Assembly: GCA_017794825.1 (NCBI GenBank)
Contig: CP051237.1
Location: forward strand, 4,482,501-4,546,500
Length of the DNA: 64,000 nucleotides
Origin: Pararhizobium sp.
GTDB taxonomy: Bacteria > Pseudomonadota > Alphaproteobacteria > Rhizobiales > Rhizobiaceae
Reading direction: 5' to 3'
The notes under the pieces were generated by a model. It did not search any database and was not told where the DNA came from. It saw only the letters and a list, made by a program, of their open reading frames with translations. The first letter of the stretch is position 1. Each line of letters starts with the position of its first letter. This document shows positions 33,707-44,202 of this stretch, piece after piece. The translations under genes and the position numbers were made by a program.

Positions 33707-34933
33707 TCAGGCCTCCGCTTCGCCGACGAGCAGGGTGCGGAAATCCTGCGCAAGTTTCGATACGCCCTGCAGGACCAGCAGAACGGCGCCGATGACGATC
33801 GCCCACTTGAATGGCCAGTAGGCGACCGCCCATTCCGTAAAGGAGACCTCGTCGACCGCAGTCGCCTGCCAGGCGAAGATCCACCCGGTGACCAGGAGTG
33901 TGCCCGCGAAGATGAAGAAGAAGACCGAGGTCAGTATGTCGACGATCGCCTTTCGCCGCGCCGACATCGGGGCGTAGAACACGTCGACCCGCACATGGCT
34001 TTCGGTCAGCATGGCGTAGGCGCCGGAGATCAGATACTGCATGCCGAACATGAGGAACATGCCCTCATGCGCCCAGTTGGTCGGCGAGTTGAAGACGTAG
34101 CGGGCGACCACCTCGTAGTAGTAGACAAAGACCGCAATCACCGCCCAGTAGGAGACGAATTCGCCGGAATAGTAGGACAGCCGGTCGATCGCGCCCGTCC
34201 AGCCGGTTGAAATGTGTCGGAAGTCGTCTTTGTCCTCCTGTTCCTCATAGGCTTCGATCGCCATCTCTTCGGCGTGTTCTTCTTCCGCCGTAGCCTTCGC
34301 GTCGGCGCGTCTCTTGAGAGACGGAAGCAGGATCGCGTCGAGCAGCATAAGCGCGAGAATGACCATGAACCCGTAGAACGCCGCCGAACTCCAGAAGGAG
34401 CGACTTGCAAAAGCCGCGTCGGCGATCGGTTTGGCCTCGGCGAGTTCCGCCTCGGACCGCTCGATCCGCTTGCGCGAGGTGTCGATGGTTTTTTCCGCGC
34501 GCTCCAGCCGGCGTTCGGCGGATCGGCGGGCGAAGGATTCTTCCTCCTCGCTTGCGATCTCGGCGCGCATTTCGGCAAGGCCCGCTTCGGTCTGTTCGAG
34601 CCTCGGTTTTTCGCGTTTGATCGTATCCTGGGCCACCTTCACCAGATTGGCTGCGTCGGAGTAGGCCGTGCGCGCGTCGCGTTGCTCGGCGTTGGCGAAC
34701 AGGATGAACAGAAAGAGGGGGATGTAGATCAGTCCCAGCAGACTTCTGAGATAGAACCGGTGAAGGCCGAGAATCCCGCCGGTCACCAACGCCAGATAGC
34801 CGATCCACAGGGAATAGCATTTCGGCTTGTCCGACTGGACGGTTCGCCGCGCCATCACCATGGCGACAATCGGAAATACGATGAGCCCGGCCCAGTAGAG
34901 CCAGTGCGGCAGGACGAAGGTCAGGCTCGGCAT
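33707..34933 (-). CDS. TM2-coiled-coil-DctQ fusion (TRAP small permease)
   Basis: The protein has 408 residues, more than twice a normal DctQ. The N-terminus has three helices and a TM2-like motif (VTGGILGLHRFYLRSLLG, about 51-68). A charged alpha-helical stretch (about 84-165, rich in Glu, Arg and Ala with EEEESFARRSAERRLERAEK) predicts a coiled coil. Then come another helix, an acidic linker (EEEHAEEMAIEAYEEQEDKDD) and a normal four-helix DctQ domain (from about 245; NWAHEGMFLMFGMQYLISGAYAM). It partners the DctM and binding protein of this unit. The extra half may tether or sense; no function is known to me. Confidence 0.8.
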   Translation of the reverse strand: MPSLTFVLPHWLYWAGLIVFPIVAMVMARRTVQSDKPKCYSLWIGYLALVTGGILGLHRFYLRSLLGLIYIPLFLFILFANAEQRDARTAYSDAANLVKVAQDTIKREKPRLEQTEAGLAEMRAEIASEEEESFARRSAERRLERAEKTIDTSRKRIERSEAELAEAKPIADAAFASRSFWSSAAFYGFMVILALMLLDAILLPSLKRRADAKATAEEEHAEEMAIEAYEEQEDKDDFRHISTGWTGAIDRLSYYSGEFVSYWAVIAVFVYYYEVVARYVFNSPTNWAHEGMFLMFGMQYLISGAYAMLTESHVRVDVFYAPMSARRKAIVDILTSVFFFIFAGTLLVTGWIFAWQATAVDEVSFTEWAVAYWPFKWAIVIGAVLLVLQGVSKLAQDFRTLLVGEAEA

Positions 34934-35014
34934 GATCGAGGATCCTGTAGACGCGTCACGGAGGCAGGGACAGGGACCCGGCCGAACGCCGGATCCCTTA
35001 TGGCGTTCAGCCGG

Positions 35015-36136
35015 TCAGAGATCGAGGTTCTGGCCTTCGATCAGATCCGGCGTGACGTAGCCAAGCGAGCCCGACATCATGTAGTCGAGCTGCGCCTTGA
35101 AGACGCGCGCCGCGTCCTTGTCCTTGTTGGCGTATTTGAACCAGATCGGGACGGCCACCTCGGTCATCAGTTCCACGTCATCCTGGGTCAGGCGCGTCAC
35201 TTCCGTGCCGTCCGCCTCGAACTTCGCCCAGGCTTCCTGGTCCGCCTTCTGGATCTTGGCGTGATGCTCGATCGAATAGGACTTTGTCTCCATTTCAATG
35301 AATTGCTTCATTTCCGGAGAGAGCGCGTTCCAGGCGTCCATGCCGACGGTGATGTCCATGATGTCGACCGGCTGGTAAAGCGACATGAAGCCGGGCGGTC
35401 CCATCGAGATGTAGTCCGTCACCTGGCTGAATCCGAGCGCATAGTTCACGGCCGGCCCGACATAGTCGGCCACATCGATCGTGCCTTTTTCCAGCGCCGG
35501 GAAGATTTCCGAGCCGGGAAGCACGGTGGTCTTCGCGCCGATGCCCTGAAACACTTCTGCGACCATGCCGCCCGGCACCCGCATCTTGCGGCCGCGGAAG
35601 TCGTCGATCGAGCGGATCGGCACCTTGGAGTGGATGATGTTCGGGCCGTGATGAACCGGACCAACGAAATACATACCCTGTCTGGCGTAAAGGTCGCGGG
35701 CCATCTCGAGGCCGCCCAGGCCGTAATAGAACACGTCGTATTCGTGCGGATTTCGCAATCCCAGCGGATAGGAAGACAGGAACACCGCCGCCGGGATAAT
35801 GCCTTGCGCGTAGATCGTGAACGGATTCACCGCCTGAAGAACGCCGTTCTTGACGGCGTCGTACAACTGGAAATCGCCGACGACGTCATTGGCGCCGAAC
35901 GGCTCGAAGGCGAGTTCTCCGCCGGTTTTTTCGACGATTGTTCCCGCCCAGTCCTTGAATACCTGAAGGCCGACGCCGCCTGGCCACGAGGTCTGGATTT
36001 TCCAGGTCGCGCCGTTGGCTTGCGCCGAGGCTACATGCGGCGCGGCCAGCGCGCCGGCCACGGTTACGCCGCCCGCCAGGGCGCCCGTTTTCAGGAAAGA
36101 ACGCCGCGACACGTCGCGTGTTGTTTGCAGTTTCAT
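35015..36136 (-). CDS. TRAP transporter solute-binding protein with Tat signal
   Basis: The protein has 373 residues from ATG 36136 (GGGAGGAAAATC upstream); the frame is open 24 codons further up but with no site. The N-terminus has a twin-arginine signal (SRRSFLKTGALAGG then AAPHVASAQA), so the folded receptor is exported by Tat. The mature part is a DctP-type binding protein resembling the TakP class that carries 2-oxoacids (WKIQTSWPGGVGLQVF, RKMRVPGGMVAEVF). It is the first gene of the third TRAP unit, 81 bp before the fused small subunit. Confidence 0.87.
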   Translation of the reverse strand: MKLQTTRDVSRRSFLKTGALAGGVTVAGALAAPHVASAQANGATWKIQTSWPGGVGLQVFKDWAGTIVEKTGGELAFEPFGANDVVGDFQLYDAVKNGVLQAVNPFTIYAQGIIPAAVFLSSYPLGLRNPHEYDVFYYGLGGLEMARDLYARQGMYFVGPVHHGPNIIHSKVPIRSIDDFRGRKMRVPGGMVAEVFQGIGAKTTVLPGSEIFPALEKGTIDVADYVGPAVNYALGFSQVTDYISMGPPGFMSLYQPVDIMDITVGMDAWNALSPEMKQFIEMETKSYSIEHHAKIQKADQEAWAKFEADGTEVTRLTQDDVELMTEVAVPIWFKYANKDKDAARVFKAQLDYMMSGSLGYVTPDLIEGQNLDL

Positions 36137-36276
36137 GATTTTCCTCCCGTTGTTACGGAGTTGTTTGGTTCTCCGAACGAGGAAAGTATAACTGGAAGTA
36201 GCGAACACACAACATGACTGAGCTGCAATCTCATTAAATGGGATTTTCAGTCGGGTTTTGCGGGATTCCAGCTATG

Positions 36277-36306
36277 AAAAAGGCGCCGGGATATAGTCCC
36301 GGCGCC
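36277..36306 (-). terminator. intrinsic terminator after groEL
   Basis: A perfect 10-bp GC-rich stem (GGCGCCGGGA at 36282-36291 with TCCCGGCGCC at 36297-36306, loop TATAG) is followed on the minus strand by five T (36281-36277). It lies 32 bp past the groEL stop. Confidence 0.88.
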
Positions 36307-36337
36307 CAATGTTTTCCACAGTCGCTCGCAGGCTGTG

Positions 36338-37963
<1,626 letters not shown>

Positions 37964-37974
37964 TGTCCTGTTCC

Positions 37975-38289
37975 TCAGGCTGCTTTTTGCTGGGTTGCGG
38001 TTTCGAGAACGACGCCCATGATGTCGCTCTCCTTCATGATGAGAAGGTCTTCGCCATCAATGCGAATTTCCGTGCCGGACCAATTGCCGAACAGCACGAT
38101 ATCGCCGGGCTTGACGTCGAGGGCGACGACGTCGCCCTTTTCATTGCGGGCCCCGGGGCCCGTGGCCAGGATTTCGCCCTGGTGCGGTTTTTCTTTTGCG
38201 GTGTCGGGGATGATGATGCCGCCTGCGGTTTTCGCGTCCGCTTCGATACGCCGGACGACGACTCGGTCATGCAAGGGTCGGAACTTCAT
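37975..38289 (-). CDS. groES: co-chaperonin GroES
   Basis: The protein has 104 residues with the GroES signature MKFRPLHDRVVVRRIEADAK at the N-terminus (a 20-residue match), the mobile-loop region KTAGGIIIPDTAKEKPHQG and IDGEDLLIMKESDIMGV near the end. It caps GroEL. It is first in the bicistronic groESL unit, with a CIRCE element 113 bp upstream of its start. Confidence 0.98.
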   Translation of the reverse strand: MKFRPLHDRVVVRRIEADAKTAGGIIIPDTAKEKPHQGEILATGPGARNEKGDVVALDVKPGDIVLFGNWSGTEIRIDGEDLLIMKESDIMGVVLETATQQKAA

Positions 38290-38401
38290 GAAGCTTCCTC
38301 CAAATGTCTGAAAATGTGCAAGAAACGCAGCCGTTGCGCGGCCTGCGCGCGCGTGATTTGGTGGATTTTCAAGACAAGTTCAAGAGGGCGCCGACATATT
38401 T

Positions 38402-38428
38402 TTGGCACTCTTTGTGAAAGAGTGCCAA
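38402..38428. promoter_or_regulatory. CIRCE element (HrcA operator) of groESL
   Basis: TTGGCACTC-N9-GAGTGCCAA is a perfect inverted repeat (38402-38410 and 38420-38428), differing from the consensus TTAGCACTC-N9-GAGTGCTAA by one base in each arm, in complementary positions. It is bound by the repressor HrcA. It implies heat-shock control of groESL by HrcA. hrcA itself is not in this window. Confidence 0.93.
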
Positions 38429-38560
38429 CGCTAATGGCAGCACTCCTTTGGCGAGGCTGCTATGACATTGAATTTGTTGAGGGAAAGCGGAACCCTTCTT
38501 GACACATAATTGTTTGCTGTGGCGCAATGCGCTTATCGCCAACTCTTACGGAGATGATTC

Positions 38561-38833
38561 ATGCAGGTCAGTGACGGTTTCCAGAAGCAGATCGAGGGTT
38601 ATGGTCTGACAACGGCGCAGATTTATTACCGCTTGCCCGATCACCTTTCGGTGGTCCAGGAGTTCATCTGGCAGGAATACGATGTCTTCCCGAAGTTTCC
38701 GATCCTGAAGAAATTCCTGGCGTTCTGGGAAGAGGAGATCGAAGGGCCGCTTCATTCGGTCACCGTCGCACATCAGCGATTGATCAAACCGTCGGAAATG
38801 CGCAATGTCGACGGGGAATACCTGATCCACTGA
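38561..38833 (+). CDS. usg: Usg family protein
   Basis: The protein has 90 residues with the characteristic YGLTTAQIYYRLPDHLSVVQEF and QEYDVFPKFPILKKFLAFWE segments. The alphaproteobacterial usg product has an undefined role; it was named for its place upstream of trpF in Caulobacter and a suspected link with phosphoribosylanthranilate isomerase. No trp gene is next to it here. It is divergent from groES. The TTGACA at 38499 lacks a good -10 partner. Confidence 0.88.
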   Translation: MQVSDGFQKQIEGYGLTTAQIYYRLPDHLSVVQEFIWQEYDVFPKFPILKKFLAFWEEEIEGPLHSVTVAHQRLIKPSEMRNVDGEYLIH

Positions 38834-38873
38834 TTGGCCTGACCAAAGCAGGCCAGATCGAAAGGGCGCGTCG

Positions 38874-39590
38874 ATGCTGCAGGCCTGTCTCAATGGAGGC
38901 TGGAAGAAAGACAACCATATCGCGGTTCCGCTGACGGTCGCGGAACTCGTTCGCGACGCGTCGAGCGTTCGCGCGGCGGGCGGTGACGAGCTTCATATTC
39001 ATATCCGCGCGTCCGACGGGGCGGAGACGCTTGAGCCTGACGCCGTCAGGCAGACGCTTGAAGCGGTCCGCGCCGCCGTTGCAGACATGCCGATCGGCGT
39101 CGGCACGGGCGCTTGGATTGCTCCCGGAGGACGGGCCCGCCATGACGATATCAGAGGCTGGACGGTGATACCGGACTACGCCTCCGTCAATCTCAACGAA
39201 GACGATGCCCCCGATGTGATTGCGTTGCTGACAGGCATGGGCGTGGGTGTCGAAGCGGGCCTGTGGAGCACGGACGACGCCCGGCGGTTTGTCGACGAGA
39301 TAGATTTCGACACATGTCTGCGCGTGCTCGTCGAGATGCCGGATGTCGACGGCGTCGAGGCGATGGCCGAGGCGGCCGCCGTCATCTCGATGCTGGAGGA
39401 GGCTGGCTGCGCTCTTCCGGTTTTGCTTCATGGCCAGGGACAGAGTGTGTGGCCCTGCGTCGCGATGGCATGGGAGAGGGGGCTGTCGACGCGGATCGGC
39501 TTCGAGGACACGTTTCAGTTGCCGGACGGATCGCTTGCTCCCGACAATGCCGCGCTTGTTGAAGCCGCAAAAGCGCTCAAGGTCGTCTGA
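38874..39590 (+). CDS. BKACE-family (3-keto-5-aminohexanoate cleavage) enzyme, short form
   Basis: The protein has 238 residues, shorter than typical BKACE (about 290-310). The zinc ligands are seen as ELHIHIR (His41 and His43) and the conserved C-terminal TRIGFEDTF, with an acetyl-CoA-binding-like GVGTGAW strand. The family condenses a beta-keto acid with acetyl-CoA to acetoacetate and a CoA ester. Which keto acid is used cannot be read from sequence. It stands 40 bp after usg on the same strand. Confidence 0.8.
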   Translation: MLQACLNGGWKKDNHIAVPLTVAELVRDASSVRAAGGDELHIHIRASDGAETLEPDAVRQTLEAVRAAVADMPIGVGTGAWIAPGGRARHDDIRGWTVIPDYASVNLNEDDAPDVIALLTGMGVGVEAGLWSTDDARRFVDEIDFDTCLRVLVEMPDVDGVEAMAEAAAVISMLEEAGCALPVLLHGQGQSVWPCVAMAWERGLSTRIGFEDTFQLPDGSLAPDNAALVEAAKALKVV

Positions 39591-39704
39591 ACTCATATTG
39601 ACTTTGTGACCGCGGTTGAAATGACTGCCATCGCGTAATAGCTAGAGTTACGTTATAACTTTCATCATTTACGCGGAAGCTTCAGCGAAACAGGGAGTTC
39701 ACCC

Positions 39705-40592
39705 ATGCTTTATGACGCCATCGTCGTTGGCGGCGGTTATGCGGGCCAGTCGGCGGCGCTGCAGATCGCGCGGGCGCGCAGGAACGTCCTCGTCATCGAT
39801 TCCGGCCTGCGCCGAAACCGGTTTGCGTCCCATGCCCACGGTTTCCTGAGCCGCGACGGGACGCCTCCGGGCGAGATCGCGGATATCGCGCGGGCGCAGT
39901 TGCTTGCCTATCCGAATGTGGTGTGGGTCGAAGGCAGGGCGGTTTCGGCGGGTGGCGAACAGGATCGCTTTGAAATCCGCATGGAGGATGGTGAATCGCA
40001 TGTCGGTCGTCGCGTCGTGCTGGCGACCGGTGTGAGCGACACATTGGCCGACGTGCCGGGACTTGCCGAGCGCTGGGGCAGGGCGGTGTTCCACTGTCCC
40101 TATTGTCACGGGTACGAGCTCGAGAGCGGAACAATCGGTGTTCTCGCAAGCCATCCGATGTCGGTTCATCAGGCGGAAGTCGTCTCCGACTGGGGCAGCA
40201 CGATCCTGTTTACGAATGGCGTCATCGATCCCGACGAGGACCAGATCGCGAGCCTTGGACGGCGCAACGTGGTGATTGAAACGACGCCGGTCTCGGAGAT
40301 CATCGGCGATGACGCTGATATCCGGCTTGAAGACGGACGGGTAATCGAACTCGCCGGGCTCTTCACCGTACCGAAGACGCAGATCACCTGCGCCGTCGCC
40401 GAAGAGCTCGGCTGCGCGATCAGCGAGGGCATGACCGGCCCCGTGATCACTGTCGACGAAATGAAGAAGACATCCGTCGTCGGCGTCTTCGCCTGCGGCG
40501 ACGCCGCGCGCATGGCGGGCTCGGTGGCGCTTGCCGTAGGCGACGGGGCGATGGCGGGCGCCGCCGCGCATCAGTCGCTGATCTTCGGTTGA
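39705..40592 (+). CDS. thioredoxin-reductase-like FAD/NAD(P) oxidoreductase
   Basis: The protein has 295 residues. The FAD-binding fold begins DAIVVGGGYAGQSAALQIARA, a redox-active pair appears in FHCPYCHGYEL (about 129-134), and the C-terminal FAD motif is GVFACGDAARMAGSVALAVGDG. The C-x-x-C pair fits thioredoxin reductase-like enzymes, with CPYC instead of the classical CATC. The physiological partner (thioredoxin, bacillithiol-like or other) is not evident. An 8-bp palindrome GTTATAAC lies upstream at about 39653-39660. Confidence 0.85.
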   Translation: MLYDAIVVGGGYAGQSAALQIARARRNVLVIDSGLRRNRFASHAHGFLSRDGTPPGEIADIARAQLLAYPNVVWVEGRAVSAGGEQDRFEIRMEDGESHVGRRVVLATGVSDTLADVPGLAERWGRAVFHCPYCHGYELESGTIGVLASHPMSVHQAEVVSDWGSTILFTNGVIDPDEDQIASLGRRNVVIETTPVSEIIGDDADIRLEDGRVIELAGLFTVPKTQITCAVAEELGCAISEGMTGPVITVDEMKKTSVVGVFACGDAARMAGSVALAVGDGAMAGAAAHQSLIFG

Positions 40593-40663
40593 CCGGGATC
40601 AATGTCGCTTTCGTGCGGCAAGCGGTATAAGAACGCTCATGATCCAAACCAGGGGAACGGATA

Positions 40664-41149
40664 ATGGCAAAATCGAAAGAGACGATCGCAAACCTTCAAA
40701 AAGCGCTGGCGATGGAGCTGACGGCGGCGCATCAGTATCAGCTGCATTCGCATGTTCTGGACGACTGGGGCCTTGACCTGCTTGCCGGGAAAATGCGCGG
40801 CGAGATGACCGAGGAACTCGGCCACTCCAACGCCTATATGGAACGGCTCTTCTTCCTGAAGGAATCGCCGGAGATGAAGTTCGACAAGACGCCGCAACGG
40901 GCGCAGTCGCTCAAAGACATGTTCGAGGCCGACCTTTCAGACGAGAAGGAAGCGATCGAGTTCTATACGAAAGCCGCAAAGACCGCCTATGAAGCGGGCG
41001 ATGTGGGTTCGAGAGCGCTGTTCGAGCGGATCGTGCTTGACGAGGAAGGTCACATGGCCTGGCTCGAACTGCAGCTCGATCTCCTCGGCCGGATCGGCGA
41101 GAAGGCCTATATCGCCAAGCACATGTCGCCTCCGTCTGCGGAGGAGTGA
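40664..41149 (+). CDS. bfr: bacterioferritin
   Basis: The protein has 161 residues of the ferritin-like four-helix bundle. The ferroxidase ligands are seen in AMELTAAHQYQLHS, TEELGHSNAYMERLFFL and LDEEGHMAWLELQLDLL. It should store iron as a 24-mer. A Met near the usual haem-binding position (YMERLFFLKESP region) is in family context, though haem binding is uncertain. AGGGGAACGG precedes the ATG. Confidence 0.9.
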   Translation: MAKSKETIANLQKALAMELTAAHQYQLHSHVLDDWGLDLLAGKMRGEMTEELGHSNAYMERLFFLKESPEMKFDKTPQRAQSLKDMFEADLSDEKEAIEFYTKAAKTAYEAGDVGSRALFERIVLDEEGHMAWLELQLDLLGRIGEKAYIAKHMSPPSAEE

Positions 41150-41244
41150 GATCCGGAAACGCCCGGATTTGATGTGCGTCAACGACATCATCGCTCGTCA
41201 TGTCATGCTCCTCTCGTGAGAAATCATGAGAGGTGTTTTTTGTT

Positions 41245-41433
41245 ATGGCCAAACGCAACAGGCTGGCGCCGTGGTATATCGGACTGGTGGTCATACTCGC
41301 CGCAGTGGTTTTCGTGGGCTTCCGGATGTCGGCAAGCGGCTGCGCCCCTGTCGGCATCGAGATCGGCGTTCTGGTTGTGGTGCCGGTGGTCTATCTCGTA
41401 CTCATGTATCTGACGTTGACGAGCCAGGAGTAG
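41245..41433 (+). CDS. 62-residue predicted membrane protein
   Basis: The protein is tiny, with two hydrophobic segments (WYIGLVVILAAVVFVGF and IGVLVVVPVVYLVLMYLTL) and a small Cys-containing loop (SASGCAP). The ATG at 41245 has GAGAGGTG upstream at workable spacing. No family is recognised. It sits 96 bp behind bfr on the same strand. Confidence 0.55.
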   Translation: MAKRNRLAPWYIGLVVILAAVVFVGFRMSASGCAPVGIEIGVLVVVPVVYLVLMYLTLTSQE

Positions 41434-41531
41434 GGTGGCCCTGGTGTTTCTATCCCGGCGCGGTCGTTACAAGGCGGAGCGCATCGCGCTGTTGCCCGGC
41501 TATGTCAGCGAACGGGTGAGAGGCAGGCGTC

Positions 41532-42674
41532 TCAGTGATGGCCCACATCGATCAGAAGGGAGTGGAGGCCGTAATAAATCAGGAAGGCGTTGACGACCGC
41601 GAAATAGTAGAGCCCCGTCATGAAATAGGCTTCCATCTGCAACGATTTCTCGCGCAGGACCAGGATGTAGCGCGCCTCCGTCGGCCCGCGGATGACCAGA
41701 ACGAAGAGGATGGCGATGATCATCAGGTGGCCGATGGCGTCGATCAGTCCGAACTTGAAGATGGCGAGCACGAAAAGCATCTGGAAGGCGAAGGCGATCA
41801 GCCTGGTCACGACGGACACGGCGCCCAGCAGCGTGAAGATGATCATCATTTCCACGAAGCCGGCGAGGTTCATGTAGGTCTCCGGGTCGACGCCCATCAA
41901 AAGGTCGGGGTTCTTTTCCAGAAGCGGGTACGTCCAGTGCGGATAGGCGAATTTTTCGACCGCAAGCCACATGAAATTGATCCCCGTCACCGCGAACAGG
42001 GTGACGAAACCCGACTTTACCCACCGCGGGTTCCTGATGGATGTGGCGAGATAAAAATAGCCGATCGCCAGGAAGACCATGTAGTCCAGCACATGGAAGA
42101 GGCCGTATTGCGCGATCGCCGCGCCATAGAGGATCAGGATCCCCGGAAACATCAACGGTGTGGTGCGCGGGTGGATCGCGGCAAGGCCGATCAGGAGCTG
42201 GACGCAGGGAACCCAGACCGCGTTGGTGAGCAACTCCGGCGTCAGATAGAACCGGACGCCGAATATCTGGCCATAGACGAAGACCGAGAGGAAGAAGAGC
42301 CCGCCAGCCGCCCGCATGATCAGGACCCCGAGGGAATCGAACATGCGCAGTCGTTCATCGAGGCCTGACAGGATCCCGCGCCGGAAAGCATAACGGTCGA
42401 CCAGAAAGAAGATGTAGATCAGGATTGCCGATATCACGAAGAACCAGACGAAGGTCGGGGTGAGGACCTCAGCCGGGTCGCGCGGCGGCCGGGTGATGTC
42501 ATAGGCTTCGAACCACTTGATATGCGCGTGTGCTGTGATTGGGAAAAGGGTGGAAGCTATGAGGGCGAGAAAGGGTAGGTGCGTGGAGAGCGTCGCTGCC
42601 TTCAGTCGCCTCCCGGCTTTGGAGGATGGTGCGGCATCTGCGCGGTCTTCGCGTCTGTTTTCGAATATAATCAT
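41532..42674 (-). CDS. polytopic membrane protein with HIKWF N-terminus
   Basis: The protein has 380 residues. A signal-like helix ends at AHA, so the mature chain begins HIKWFEAYDITRPPR, and about eight or nine further hydrophobic segments follow. Several conserved-looking charged/aromatic clusters sit between helices (RYAFRRGILSG, YPHWTYPLLEKNP). I think it belongs to a conserved alphaproteobacterial membrane family with an uncharacterised role. It stands alone, divergent from the polysaccharide genes. Confidence 0.55.
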   Translation of the reverse strand: MIIFENRREDRADAAPSSKAGRRLKAATLSTHLPFLALIASTLFPITAHAHIKWFEAYDITRPPRDPAEVLTPTFVWFFVISAILIYIFFLVDRYAFRRGILSGLDERLRMFDSLGVLIMRAAGGLFFLSVFVYGQIFGVRFYLTPELLTNAVWVPCVQLLIGLAAIHPRTTPLMFPGILILYGAAIAQYGLFHVLDYMVFLAIGYFYLATSIRNPRWVKSGFVTLFAVTGINFMWLAVEKFAYPHWTYPLLEKNPDLLMGVDPETYMNLAGFVEMMIIFTLLGAVSVVTRLIAFAFQMLFVLAIFKFGLIDAIGHLMIIAILFVLVIRGPTEARYILVLREKSLQMEAYFMTGLYYFAVVNAFLIYYGLHSLLIDVGHH

Positions 42675-42952
42675 GCCGGTGCGGACTGCCGTGTGGATCG
42701 GGATGTTCCTTTGTAAGCATCCAATCGTTACCGTCTCGTATTCGCAAAGGCTAATATGCGGGTTTCCACAGTTCGGTTGATGGAACTTCTCAATCCTAAA
42801 TCTGTCAACTGCCGCACCTTTCTCTGTTTTCCAGATCGTCGATAATGGTCTAGAAGTCGCTACGCTGCTTCGCCTTGGGTGAGGCTTTCACGGCGTGTTT
42901 ATTGAATACTGGATCTGAATATCGGTACTGTTTGTCGAAGAAGGAGCGGGTG

Positions 42953-43981
42953 GTGGTCGGTGAGAAATCAAAAAAGGTCCTGATAACCGGCACCGCGGGT
43001 TTTATTGGTTTCCACCTTGCGCGACTTTTGCTGGCCGAAGGGTTCCGCGTTAAGGGCTATGACGGGATGACCGACTACTACGATGTCGCATTGAAACGAC
43101 GCCGACATCAGATGCTCTTGCAGAACCCAAATTTTGCGGCGACCGAAGGGATGCTTGAGGACGAGGTGAGTTTCAACGAATCTGCTGACGAATTCAATCC
43201 CGATATCATCGTTCATCTCGCAGCCCAGGCCGGGGTTCGCTACAGCCTCGAGAACCCGCGCGCCTATATAGATTCAAATGTCGTCGGCACATTCAACGTC
43301 ATGGAAGCCGCAAAACGCCTTGAGGTGGAACATCTCCTGATGGCTTCGACCTCCTCCGTCTATGGCGCCAATGACGAGATGCCCTTCAAGGAGACGGAAA
43401 AGGCCGATACACAGCTCACCATCTACGCCGCAACAAAGAAGGCCAATGAAAGCATGGCCCACGCGTATGCCCATCTGTGGAACCTGCCAACCACGATGTT
43501 CCGTTTCTTCACCGTCTACGGGCCATGGGGGCGTCCGGACCTCGCACTCTACAAGTTCGTGGATGCGATTCTCGATGATCGGCCCATTGACGTCTACAAC
43601 CACGGTGAGATGTATCGCGACTTTACCTATATCGACGATCTGGTGCGTGGCATCCGCCTTTTGATCGATGTGGTTCCGGAGCGGGTTTCCTCGAAGGAAG
43701 AGATCAGGGAAGGGGACAGTCTGTCGCCTGTCGCTCCCTTCAGGATCGTCAATATCGGAAATTCCGATAAGGTACGCCTTCTCGATTTTGTCGAAGCAAT
43801 CGAGGATTGCCTGTCGAAGAAGGCAATCCGAAACTTTATGCCGATGCAGCCTGGAGATGTTCCTGCCACTTGGGCTGACACGACTCTCCTGCAGACGCTG
43901 ACCGGCTATCGACCGCATACAAATGTGCGTGATGGTATAGCCCGTTTTGTCGACTGGTACAGTGACTACTACGACAAATAA
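42953..43981 (+). CDS. lpsL: UDP-glucuronate 4-epimerase (LpsL type)
   Basis: The protein has 342 residues from the GTG at 42953, which has AAGGAG six bases upstream; a GTG one codon earlier is too close, and the open frame reaches 42875. It is an extended short-chain dehydrogenase with TGTAGFIGFHLA, the catalytic YAATKKANE (Tyr-x-x-x-Lys) and substrate region RFFTVYGPWGRPDLAL typical of UDP-glucuronate 4-epimerases, giving UDP-galacturonate. Its supply of UDP-glucuronate comes from the ugd gene at 52.5 kb. Confidence 0.88.
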   Translation: MVGEKSKKVLITGTAGFIGFHLARLLLAEGFRVKGYDGMTDYYDVALKRRRHQMLLQNPNFAATEGMLEDEVSFNESADEFNPDIIVHLAAQAGVRYSLENPRAYIDSNVVGTFNVMEAAKRLEVEHLLMASTSSVYGANDEMPFKETEKADTQLTIYAATKKANESMAHAYAHLWNLPTTMFRFFTVYGPWGRPDLALYKFVDAILDDRPIDVYNHGEMYRDFTYIDDLVRGIRLLIDVVPERVSSKEEIREGDSLSPVAPFRIVNIGNSDKVRLLDFVEAIEDCLSKKAIRNFMPMQPGDVPATWADTTLLQTLTGYRPHTNVRDGIARFVDWYSDYYDK

Positions 43982-44202
43982 TCGCCGGTGAGATAGGGAA
44001 GAAATCCACAATCCTCTAATGTGTTATTGGTCAGGCTCTCGTGGAGGGCGGCGATTGGCATCTTGAGGTTTTCGGCTGGAGCCTTCCTGTGGACCTCTTT
44101 GTTGCGAGCGATGGGTAGGGGGAAGCAATTGGTCAGCCAGCGATCGGGGGTTCCCGGAACCGGAGCGCCGTCGTGATCGTCTTTGCTTAGTGTGCTTCTC
44201 AT
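43969..44202 (-). CDS. possible small gene overlapping the wzy end
   Basis: A 77-codon frame starts at ATG 44202 behind a good site (GAAGAAGGTCTGG) in a different frame from the Wzy-like gene. Its third positions look GC-rich, more coding-like than the arginine-rich Wzy tail read over the same bases. The end overlaps the lpsL stop by 13 bp. It may be an independent small protein or the true end of wzy after a frameshift. No family is recognised. Confidence 0.35.
   Translation of the reverse strand: MRSTLSKDDHDGAPVPGTPDRWLTNCFPLPIARNKEVHRKAPAENLKMPIAALHESLTNNTLEDCGFLPYLTGDYLS

Noticed and set aside
32342..36217. two long forward frames (622 and 667 codons) opposite the third TRAP unit
   Set aside because: Low-complexity Asp/His/Arg/Glu composition with no family motif; they mirror the TRAP genes on the minus strand.
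38499..38530. sigma-70 promoter of usg
   Set aside because: TTGACA is present, but nothing like a -10 box lies 16-18 bases downstream.
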